From NCBI GenBank assembly GCA_905479515.1, contig CAJQMX010000166.1:1-11664 (forward strand): a stretch of DNA of 11,664 bases. The letters are read 5' to 3'. This document shows positions 1 to 6,207 of this stretch, one piece after another; the stretch's first letter is position 1; each line of letters opens with the position of its first letter. Origin of the DNA: an uncultured Parasphingopyxis sp. (lineage in GTDB: Bacteria > Pseudomonadota > Alphaproteobacteria > Sphingomonadales > Sphingomonadaceae). The notes under the pieces are model-generated. The model was not told where the DNA came from. It searched no databases and saw only the letters and a program-made list of their open reading frames with translations. A program made the position numbers and the translations under genes.

Positions 1-1557
1 CCATCGATCGAAGGAGAAGCTCAGGAGCATAAGGCAACCAGCTACAGCTGGTACGTTCTCGGCATCCTCGTCATCGTTTACATTCTCAACTTCGTAGACC
101 GCAATATCCTGTCGATCCTGGCTGAGGATATCAAAGCGGATCTTGGTCTCACCGACGATCAGCTCGGGTTTCTTTACGGCACGGCATTTGGCGTGTTTTA
201 CGCGCTGTTCGGTATTCCGCTCGGCAAACTGGCCGATAGCTGGCACCGGATCAGGCTGATGACAGTGGGTCTTTTCATCTGGTCTGCAATGACGGCCTTT
301 TCGGGCTTCGCCAAGAATTTCACGATGCTCAGTTTTGCGCGAATCGGCGTGGGCGTGGGCGAGGCAACGGCCAGCCCTGCGGCCTATTCGCTGATTTCGG
401 ATTATTTCCCGAAAAAGATGCGTGCGACCGCTCTCGCTATCTATTCCTCGGGTCTTTATCTCGGCGCCGGTGTTTCCCTGCTGATCGGCGGCAAGATCGT
501 TGAATGGTGGAACGCCGCCTATCCGGTGGATGCGCCCTTCGGCCTTGCCGGTTGGCAGGCCGCATTCATCCTTGTTGGCCTGCCCGGCGTCTTGCTTGCG
601 ATGCTCGTCTTCACCCTGCGCGAACCGCTGCGCGGACAAGCCGAGGGCATCCCCTCACCACCACCCAAAGACCCATTTCGGGGTTTTCTTGCAGAACTGT
701 TCGCGATCATCCCGCCATTCACGATTATCGCGGCCGCGAGAGCGGGCAGCAAGGCCCTGACATTCAACCTGGCCGGCGCCGCGCTTATAGCGGCTATTGG
801 CTATGCCCTGATCCAACTGACTGGCAACGCGCAACAATGGATTGCCATTGGCATCGGTTATTATGCGGTGTTCTCCTGGGCATCCTCACTGCGCCAGCGC
901 GATCCACCAGCCTTCAAGCTGATCTGGGGCAATACGGCCTTCATTACGACGATCCTTGGCTATGGCATGGTCGCGTTCCTGTCCTACGCTGCCTCTTTCT
1001 GGGGCCCTCCCTACGCGATCCGCGAAATCGGCGTTTCTCCGAGCGAAGCCGGCTGGTGGCTTGGCGGCCCCGGCGCCGTTGCAGGCTTTTTGGGCGTGAT
1101 CATGGGCGGGCGAATGGCTGACTGGCTGCGCCAGCGCAATCCTGCGGGTCGCTTGCTGGTCGTGATGTTCGGGCTCGCCGTTCCGGCCCTGCCCCTGGTC
1201 TTCGCTTTTACATCGCAAAATGCTTTGGTTTTTTATGTGCTGAGCTTCTTCCTCACCCTGACGGCCAGTTCGGCACTGGGTGCGGCCGCGGCCACGTCAC
1301 AGGACCTGGTGCTGCCAAGGATGCGAGGCACCGCAACGGCAACCTTCTTCCTTTCGACCACGCTGATCGGCCTTGCGCTTGGACCCTATATGGCGGGGCA
1401 GGTATCGGCGGCCAGCGGAAGCCTGTCGACCGGCGTACTCAGCTTGCTGATTGCGGTTCCAATCGGGCTGGTCTTGTTGTTCATAGCGTACCGGACGGTC
1501 CCCGAGGCCGAACGCACGCTTGTCGAACGTGCCCGCGCCGCCGGAGAGCCGATCTAG
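1..1557 (+). CDS. MFS transporter, Spinster-like, 5'-truncated by window edge
   Basis: An inner-membrane secondary transporter of the major facilitator superfamily; the substrate cannot be told from sequence. Frame 1 is open from base 1, and the first residues include a typical first membrane segment (YVLGILVIVYILNFVDR, about nt 52-102), so the true start lies just left of the window. A GTG at 193 would delete this helix and is not the start. In the window 518 codons are seen, close to a full 12-helix protein. The MFS loop 2-3 motif A (GKLADSWHRIR) is at nt 223-255, and a degenerate copy in the second half (GGRMADWL) is near nt 1105-1130. The N-terminal NFVDRNILSILAE signature is usual for the Spinster-like group common in alphaproteobacteria. 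The gene ends with TAG one base before the stop of the convergent sodC. Nothing ties it to the capsule genes. Family call is sure; substrate is unknown. Confidence 0.9.
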   Translation, partial: PSIEGEAQEHKATSYSWYVLGILVIVYILNFVDRNILSILAEDIKADLGLTDDQLGFLYGTAFGVFYALFGIPLGKLADSWHRIRLMTVGLFIWSAMTAFSGFAKNFTMLSFARIGVGVGEATASPAAYSLISDYFPKKMRATALAIYSSGLYLGAGVSLLIGGKIVEWWNAAYPVDAPFGLAGWQAAFILVGLPGVLLAMLVFTLREPLRGQAEGIPSPPPKDPFRGFLAELFAIIPPFTIIAAARAGSKALTFNLAGAALIAAIGYALIQLTGNAQQWIAIGIGYYAVFSWASSLRQRDPPAFKLIWGNTAFITTILGYGMVAFLSYAASFWGPPYAIREIGVSPSEAGWWLGGPGAVAGFLGVIMGGRMADWLRQRNPAGRLLVVMFGLAVPALPLVFAFTSQNALVFYVLSFFLTLTASSALGAAAATSQDLVLPRMRGTATATFFLSTTLIGLALGPYMAGQVSAASGSLSTGVLSLLIAVPIGLVLLFIAYRTVPEAERTLVERARAAGEPI

Positions 1558-1558
1558 C

Positions 1559-2113
1559 CTAGAATACGGGCTCGATGACCCCGCAAGCGATCCTAGCGCC
1601 GGCATCGCCGGCAGGATCGCTGCGATAATCATCGGGCCCGGCGTGGATCATCACTGCCGCGCCGTCTTCGTCGAGTAGTGCCGCACTTCCGCTATCGATC
1701 CGTCCGCCGGTGATTATGACTTCGAGCAGTCCCCTCCCGTCCTGTCCGACGACCAGGTTCGGCATGTCGCCCATATGCTGACCAGCCGGATTATCCCGGC
1801 CATGTTCGCGGCCAAGCGGATTCCAGTGACCACCCGCGCTCGTGAAGTCCGGGCCGTCGCAACGCCCGGTCATGTGGATATGCGCGGCCTTCACGCCGGG
1901 CGTCATGCCTTCAACGCGCAAGAAAAGACGGATACCCTGATCCAGCTGAACGAGCGCCGCATCTCCGCGCGCGGCTCCGGATGCATCGCGCAACACCGCT
2001 TGGGCGCTGTCGGCAAGCGGCGGCGGGGGAAGCACAGGTTCCTCAGCCGTCGGGGTACAAGCCGCAAGAGTGAAGGACGATAAAATCGGAAGAGCAATAA
2101 AGGGTGCGCGCAT
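1559..2113 (-). CDS. sodC: Cu/Zn superoxide dismutase, predicted lipoprotein
   Basis: Dismutates superoxide to peroxide and oxygen in the cell envelope. The 184-residue product begins with a short hydrophobic signal ending in a lipobox, TLAAC, with Cys19 as predicted lipidation site, followed by a Pro-rich spacer (PVLPPPPLA). By comparison with bacterial SodC the copper ligands are His78, His80, His96 and His157. The zinc ligands are His96, His104, His113 and Asp116. Cys85-Cys177 would be the structural disulfide and Arg174 (GARIACGV) the substrate-guiding arginine. All key residues are present, so it should be active. The ATG at 2113 is supported by AGAGGA at 2120-2125, six bases upstream. 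It is divergent from the nucleotide-sugar dehydrogenase gene and tail-to-tail with the MFS gene. No functional link to capsule synthesis is visible beyond shared envelope location. Confidence 0.93.
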   Translation of the reverse strand: MRAPFIALPILSSFTLAACTPTAEEPVLPPPPLADSAQAVLRDASGAARGDAALVQLDQGIRLFLRVEGMTPGVKAAHIHMTGRCDGPDFTSAGGHWNPLGREHGRDNPAGQHMGDMPNLVVGQDGRGLLEVIITGGRIDSGSAALLDEDGAAVMIHAGPDDYRSDPAGDAGARIACGVIEPVF

Positions 2114-2119
2114 GATGAA

Positions 2120-2125
2120 TCCTCT
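2120..2125 (-). promoter_or_regulatory. Ribosome binding site of sodC
   Basis: The - strand reads AGAGGA six bases before the ATG at 2113. It supports this start over later internal Met codons, and the lipoprotein signal begins right at this Met. Confidence 0.6.
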
Positions 2126-2228
2126 AACGTAACGGTCTCTGGCGAGACGATGTTCGACCAGATTGCACTATGGCATTATCAAGCCGCCCGGGGCTATAGG
2201 AGCGCCCGGCACTATTTCGCTGCAGGAC

Positions 2229-2233
2229 AAGGA
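2229..2233 (+). promoter_or_regulatory. Ribosome binding site of the nucleotide-sugar dehydrogenase gene
   Basis: AAGGA lies eight bases before the ATG at 2242 and fixes this start. Confidence 0.6.
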
Positions 2234-2241
2234 CAATAGCA

Positions 2242-3519
2242 ATGAACGCAGCGCGAGATACCCGGATCGCCGTGATCGGGCTGGGCTATGTGGGCTTGCC
2301 ACTAGCGGTCGCGCTTGCCCGGCATTTTACCGTGATCGGCGTGGATGCCAGCGCGACACGCATAGAAGAGCTGAGCGCCAATCATGATCGCACGGGCGAA
2401 GTCGATGACGACGCCCTCAAAGCCTCATCTCTTCAACTGGCAGGCAATCCTGCCGAAGCTGAGGGCGCGGACATTTTTGTGATTGCGGTACCGACCCCAG
2501 TTGATGCGGACAAGAAACCGGATCTTACCGCCCTGCTGAGCGCAACGCGGACGGTCGCTCCGCTGCTCGATGCCGCGAAGCAGCCGGTGGTTGTCTATGA
2601 ATCGACCGTTTACCCGGGCGTGACCGAAGACATTTGCGGCCCCGCTCTCGAACAGGCCTCAGGTCTCAAACGCGGCACTGATTTCTTCCTCGGCTACTCC
2701 CCCGAACGGATCAATCCGGGCGACCGTGAACATAGTATCGACAAGATCGTGAAGGTTGTCGCTGGCGAAAATGCCGAAATTACCGACCGATTGGCGACGA
2801 TCTATGGCACGATTACCGAGGCGGGAGCGTTCAAGGCCGCTTCGATCAAGGCTGCCGAAGCTGCAAAAGTAATTGAGAACGCCCAGCGCGATATAAACAT
2901 CGCCTTTATGAACGAAATCGCCCGCGTGTTCGGGCCGCTCGGCCTGTCGACATGGGACGTTCTGGAGGCTGCACGCACGAAGTGGAACTTCCTGCCTTTC
3001 CAACCAGGACTGGTCGGTGGCCACTGTATCGGCGTTGACCCCTATTATCTGAGCCATTGCGCCGAACAACTCGGCTATGATCCGCAAGTCATCCTAGCCG
3101 GTCGCAAGATCAACGATGCGATGGGCCGCTGGGTGGCGGATCAGCTGCATGAACGGCGCGGCGGGCAGCCGGGCAGTGTTCTCGTCCTCGGCCTGACCTT
3201 CAAGGAGGATGTGCCGGACCTGCGCAATTCGCGGGTCATTGATGTAATCGAACAGCTTCAGGCGCTGGGCCATGCCGTGCATGTCCACGATCCGCTGGCC
3301 GATAGCGACGAGGCGCTGGCCGAATATGGTGTGGAGCTGGAAACCGGCGCGCCTGTTGGCAGGCATGACATCCTCTTCGCTGCCGTGCCGCATGAAAGCT
3401 ATCGCGATATGCCGGACACCGTGATCGCGTCGCTCGTCAATGATGGCGGGTTGGTGGCCGATCTGAAAGGCATTTGGCGGACGCGCGATCTGGGCGATCT
3501 CTCACGCTGGGCTCTTTAG
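2242..3519 (+). CDS. tviB: UDP-N-acetylhexosamine 6-dehydrogenase (TviB/WbpO-like)
   Basis: A cytoplasmic enzyme of the UDP-glucose/GDP-mannose dehydrogenase family that oxidises C6 of a UDP-N-acetylhexosamine twice with NAD to give the uronic acid. The 425-residue protein has an N-terminal Rossmann fold with GLGYVG at residues 13-18. The YESTVYPGVTE block is at 119-129 and the central helix AAEAAKVIENAQRD at 204-217, with Lys209 and Asn213. The catalytic loop GGHCIGVDPYYL is at 259-270 with nucleophile Cys262. A C-terminal UDP-binding domain starts near 311 (GLTFKEDVPDLRNS). The KWNFLPFQPGLVGGHC context resembles TviB (UDP-GlcNAc to UDP-GlcNAcA, Vi antigen) and WbpO (UDP-GalNAc to UDP-GalNAcA) more than UDP-glucose dehydrogenase. 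Which epimer it uses cannot be told. It sits beside Kdo and kps genes, so it likely makes an amino-uronic acid for the capsule. Its stop overlaps the convergent kdsB stop by four bases. Confidence 0.9.
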   Translation: MNAARDTRIAVIGLGYVGLPLAVALARHFTVIGVDASATRIEELSANHDRTGEVDDDALKASSLQLAGNPAEAEGADIFVIAVPTPVDADKKPDLTALLSATRTVAPLLDAAKQPVVVYESTVYPGVTEDICGPALEQASGLKRGTDFFLGYSPERINPGDREHSIDKIVKVVAGENAEITDRLATIYGTITEAGAFKAASIKAAEAAKVIENAQRDINIAFMNEIARVFGPLGLSTWDVLEAARTKWNFLPFQPGLVGGHCIGVDPYYLSHCAEQLGYDPQVILAGRKINDAMGRWVADQLHERRGGQPGSVLVLGLTFKEDVPDLRNSRVIDVIEQLQALGHAVHVHDPLADSDEALAEYGVELETGAPVGRHDILFAAVPHESYRDMPDTVIASLVNDGGLVADLKGIWRTRDLGDLSRWAL

Positions 3520-4235
3520 CAGGCAAAAAGTTTCTCGACGACGGCGACATCTTCCGGCGTATCCACCCCGGGGCCACTCGGCTCTGTTTCGATCATCCTT
3601 ATCGCCATGCCGGCAGAGAGGTAACGCAGCTGTTCAAGCGCTTCGGCGCGTTCTTCAGCAGGCACTGGCAGAGTGGGAAAGGCGAGCAAGGGCGCTCGCT
3701 GATAGGCGTAAATCCCGGCATGCTGGAAATACTGCGCATCTTCGGGATGGTGCGGATGGGGAATTTTTGCCCGGCTAAAATAAAGGGCGTCGCCCGCCGC
3801 ATTGCGCACGACCTTCACCCGGTTCGGGTTGGCCGCCTCTTCGGAAGAGATTGCGTGGCACAGGCTCGCCACCTGCACCGATCCATCATTGCGCATGAGA
3901 GCCGCCAGCCGATCAAGATCGGATGATCGAACAAGCGGCTCATCCCCCTGAATATTGATGATCGCGTCGGCCTCTATGCGCGCAGCGACTTCGGCAATCC
4001 GATCGCTCCCGCTTTCATGATCGCCCCGCGTCATTTCAACGAAACCACCGAACTCCCGTACGACACCCGCAATACGGTCATCATCGGTGGCGACGATAAC
4101 CTCGTCGATATGTTTTGCAGCCTGCGCCTTTTGCCAGACGCGGTAGATCATCGGCTTGCCCGCGATCGGCGTCAGCACTTTACCGGGAAATCGTGTTGAG
4201 CCCCATCGTGCCGGAATAATTGCGACAATCTTCAT
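3516..4235 (-). CDS. kdsB: 3-deoxy-manno-octulosonate cytidylyltransferase (CMP-Kdo synthetase)
   Basis: Activates Kdo with CTP to CMP-Kdo, the donor for the Kdo linker made by KpsS/KpsC. The paralog inside E. coli group 2 capsule loci is called kpsU. I place the start at the ATG at 4235 (MKIVAIIPAR), giving 239 residues, near the usual 245-250. The frame stays open to 4508, but that extension lies over kdsA and has no family similarity. The nucleotide-binding loop PARWGSTRFPGK is at 8-19. TRGDHESGSDR is at 69-79, NIQGDEPL at 94-101, ALYFSRAKIP at 150-159 and the metal-binding GVDTPEDV at 223-230. It is third in a - strand operon after kdsD and kdsA, ten bases behind the kdsA stop, with only a weak GAG-type ribosome site. 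Its TAA overlaps the stop of the convergent dehydrogenase gene. Role is certain by family; capsule-specific use is inferred from context. Confidence 0.93.
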   Translation of the reverse strand: MKIVAIIPARWGSTRFPGKVLTPIAGKPMIYRVWQKAQAAKHIDEVIVATDDDRIAGVVREFGGFVEMTRGDHESGSDRIAEVAARIEADAIINIQGDEPLVRSSDLDRLAALMRNDGSVQVASLCHAISSEEAANPNRVKVVRNAAGDALYFSRAKIPHPHHPEDAQYFQHAGIYAYQRAPLLAFPTLPVPAEERAEALEQLRYLSAGMAIRMIETEPSGPGVDTPEDVAVVEKLFAC

Positions 4236-4245
4236 GCGCGCACAC

Positions 4246-5079
4246 TCATTTGGCGCGTGAAATCGCGAAAATCGCCTTGAGCTCCGCCAACAGATCCGGA
4301 AGCCACTCAAAGGGCAGCATATTGGGGCCGTCACATGGCGCATTGTCGGGATCGGGATGGGTTTCCATGAACACGCCCGAAACCGCGCCGGTTGCCACCG
4401 CTGCCCGTGCCAAAGCCGGTGCATGCTTACGCTCCCCGCCACTGCTCTCACCATTTGCACCGGGCAACTGAACCGAATGGGTGGCATCGAAAATGACCGG
4501 ACACCCACTTGTTTCCCGCATGATCGTCAGCCCGCGCATGTCGACGACAAGATTGCCATAACCAAAGGTCGAGCCGCGTTCACAGACAAAGAATTCTGAT
4601 GGTGCGCCAGCCTCATCGGCTGCAATTCGCGCTTTTTCGATAACCTTGGCCATATCCCAAGGCGCCAGAAATTGCCCCTTTTTGATATTGACGGGCTTGC
4701 CGGCGACCGCGACTGCCGCGATAAAATCGGACTGGCGGCACAGAAATGCAGGTGTCTGGAGCATGTCGACTGCCTGAGCTGCTGGCGCGACCTGCGCGGC
4801 ATCGTGGACATCCGTTATTACAGGAACACCCAGCGTCTCACGCACTTCGGCGAGAATAGACAGCCCTGCATCCATGCCGACACCACGAAAACTCGCTGCA
4901 GACGTCCGGTTTGCTTTGTCGAACGAGGATTTATAGACCAATCCCACGCCGGCCGCCGCGAAGATATCGCGCAACTCTTCGGCTGTCTCCAACGCAAAAC
5001 TGCGCGATTCAATCGCACAGGGGCCAGCCAGCACGAAAAGCTCATCCCCCGCCCAGGGCGAAGGCATCTGCTCAGTCAT
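4246..5079 (-). CDS. kdsA: 3-deoxy-8-phosphooctulonate synthase (Kdo-8-P synthase), metal-type
   Basis: Condenses phosphoenolpyruvate with arabinose 5-phosphate to Kdo 8-phosphate in the cytoplasm. The 277-residue TIM-barrel protein shows GPCAIES at 19-25, KSSFDKANR at 50-58, ITDVH at 88-92, PAFLCRQSD at 110-118, [10 protein letters not shown] at 131-140, GYGNLVVD at 173-180, [11 protein letters not shown] at 197-207 and [16 protein letters not shown] at 237-252. Cys21, His201, Glu239 and Asp250 match the metal ligands of the Aquifex-type, metal-dependent enzymes. E. coli KdsA has Asn at the Cys position and needs no metal. The gene starts inside the end of kdsD (eight-base overlap, ATGACTGA) with no clear ribosome site, so translation is probably coupled. 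It is followed ten bases later by kdsB. Family assignment is certain; metal dependence follows from the ligand set. Confidence 0.95.
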   Translation of the reverse strand: MTEQMPSPWAGDELFVLAGPCAIESRSFALETAEELRDIFAAAGVGLVYKSSFDKANRTSAASFRGVGMDAGLSILAEVRETLGVPVITDVHDAAQVAPAAQAVDMLQTPAFLCRQSDFIAAVAVAGKPVNIKKGQFLAPWDMAKVIEKARIAADEAGAPSEFFVCERGSTFGYGNLVVDMRGLTIMRETSGCPVIFDATHSVQLPGANGESSGGERKHAPALARAAVATGAVSGVFMETHPDPDNAPCDGPNMLPFEWLPDLLAELKAIFAISRAK

Positions 5080-6055
5080 GAATCTGGATGACGCCGAGAA
5101 CTTTTTTCGCCGGGTCTGCCACGACGAGCGCGGTCACGCGCGCTTGATGCATTTTGGTATCCGCGTCATAGAGCGTAGCATCGGGTCCGATCGTCAATGG
5201 ATCGGGTGTCATAATTTGCTGCGCCTGCAGATCGCCCAATTCATCGGCCTGTTCGAGCCCGCGTCGAAGATCGCCGTCAGTGACGATACCACTCAACTTT
5301 TGATCTGCCATGACAAGAACAAGCCCGAGCTTGCCGTCCGACATGATGGGCAGCATCGCCTTGAGCGACGTATCGGGCGTACATATCGGTAAGTCCGACT
5401 TGTGCATTGCATCGCGAACCGGTGTCTTGAGCCTTTTGCCAAGTTTTCCGCCCGGGTGATATTGTGCGAAATCCGCGGCCTGAAAACCGCTGGCTTCGCA
5501 AAGCGCAATCGCCAGAGCATCTCCCATCGCCATGGAAACGAGTGTCGACGTTGTTGGAGCCAGATTGTGCAAACAGGCTTCGCGTTCGATTGAACCGTCA
5601 AGGGCGATGTCCGACTGGCGGGCCAAAGTTGACCGCAAATTGCCCGTGATGGAAATGATCGGGACCTCCATTGTTCGCAGATAGGGAATGAGTCCCAGCA
5701 CTTCGTCGGTCTCACCGCTTGCCGAGATAAGAATCGCAGTGTCCCCACTCGTAATCATACCCAGGTCGCCATGACCGGCATCAGCGCTATGGACATAAAT
5801 GCTTGGCGATCCGAGCGAAGCAAGTGTCGCGCTAATCTTGCGCGCCACCAGGCCTGATTTTCCCATACCGGAAACCACGACATGGCCTTTGCGACCCAGA
5901 ATCAGACTTACAGCATCACCGAAATTGCCATCAATACGACCCGCCAAAGTAGCCACAGCGGCAGCATTTATCTGGAGCGCGTGTGCCGCAGCTCTGATTG
6001 GACTCGATAGCTCGCCATGGGAATCAAGCCACGTACGTTTTACGGAATCGGTCAT
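5072..6055 (-). CDS. kdsD: D-arabinose 5-phosphate isomerase (KdsD/KpsF)
   Basis: Interconverts ribulose 5-phosphate and arabinose 5-phosphate, the first step to Kdo; the capsule-locus paralog in E. coli is kpsF. The protein has 327 residues. An N-terminal SIS domain (about 45-185) carries GMGKSG at 63-68, GHGDLGM at 94-100 and LAPTTST at 165-171. [10 protein letters not shown] follows at 200-209, then two CBS domains (about 214-270 and 278-327). Residues matching the E. coli KdsD catalytic set (K59, E111, E152, H193) are Lys66, Glu118, Glu159 and His200. The usual PGEA before HGDLG reads SADA here. The protein stops at VIQIHD, about seven residues short of the LLRAGVV-type tail in E. coli, because the stop lies inside the kdsA start. 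The ATG at 6055 has AAGGGG five bases upstream. It is the first gene of kdsD-kdsA-kdsB and is divergent from kpsS. Confidence 0.93.
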   Translation of the reverse strand: MTDSVKRTWLDSHGELSSPIRAAAHALQINAAAVATLAGRIDGNFGDAVSLILGRKGHVVVSGMGKSGLVARKISATLASLGSPSIYVHSADAGHGDLGMITSGDTAILISASGETDEVLGLIPYLRTMEVPIISITGNLRSTLARQSDIALDGSIEREACLHNLAPTTSTLVSMAMGDALAIALCEASGFQAADFAQYHPGGKLGKRLKTPVRDAMHKSDLPICTPDTSLKAMLPIMSDGKLGLVLVMADQKLSGIVTDGDLRRGLEQADELGDLQAQQIMTPDPLTIGPDATLYDADTKMHQARVTALVVADPAKKVLGVIQIHD

Positions 6056-6060
6056 TCGGG

Positions 6061-6066
6061 CCCCTT
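6061..6066 (-). promoter_or_regulatory. Ribosome binding site of kdsD
   Basis: The - strand reads AAGGGG five bases before the ATG at 6055, supporting the start of the kds operon. Confidence 0.6.
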
Positions 6067-6191
6067 AGGTGACCAGTTTGCAGCATTTTCGCCACAACTC
6101 ACCAGTCTATTTGTCTTTTTACTTACTTTTCCTGCTTCTAGTGATGACTTTCCGGTTGCGCAACAATAGTACAGACGACGGACGGGCGCAG

Positions 6192-6197
6192 AGGGAG
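6192..6197 (+). promoter_or_regulatory. Ribosome binding site of kpsS
   Basis: AGGGAG lies ten bases before the ATG at 6208. This is a slightly long spacing but the only good candidate. Confidence 0.45.
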
Positions 6198-6207
6198 TTA
6201 AGTAATT

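Larger units (their letters stand above)
2114..2241. promoter_or_regulatory. Divergent intergenic region between sodC and the dehydrogenase gene
   Basis: These 128 bases separate two divergent genes and must hold promoters for one or both. I could not identify a convincing -35/-10 pair on either strand. Two structures are visible. A small perfect stem GTCTC-TGGC-GAGAC lies at 2135-2148, in the likely sodC leader. A heptamer direct repeat CGCCCGG lies at 2185-2191 and 2203-2209, 18 bases start to start, upstream of the + strand gene. Either could be an operator or chance in GC-rich DNA. Confidence 0.4.
6056..6207. promoter_or_regulatory. Divergent promoter region between the kds operon and kpsS
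   Basis: This 152-base non-coding gap has a T-rich stretch on the + strand (about 6105-6140) and must hold the start signals of both transcripts. A perfect 10-base palindrome GTTGCGCAAC lies at 6155-6164, near the centre, and is a candidate shared operator. On the - strand TTGCGC (within the palindrome) and TAGAAG are 17 bases apart, but both hexamers match the consensus poorly. I therefore do not call a specific promoter. Confidence 0.4.

Noticed and set aside
193..195. GTG as start of the MFS gene
   Set aside because: The frame is open to base 1 and encodes a canonical first membrane helix upstream, so the gene is cut by the window edge.
504..1121. 205-codon + strand open frame inside the MFS gene
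   Set aside because: Out-of-frame shadow rich in Arg, Pro and Cys with no recognisable domain; explained by GC-rich codon structure.
3474..3926. 150-codon + strand open frame over kdsB
   Set aside because: Antisense shadow of kdsB with no ribosome site or domain.
4236..4508. N-terminal extension of kdsB over kdsA
   Set aside because: It has no KdsB similarity, lies wholly over the kdsA coding region in another frame (apart from the short gap), and the conserved MKIVAIIPAR start at 4235 gives a normal length.
6151..6185. Sigma70-like promoter pairs in the kdsD/kpsS gap
   Set aside because: Best hexamers match the consensus at only three or four of six positions, too weak to call a specific promoter.
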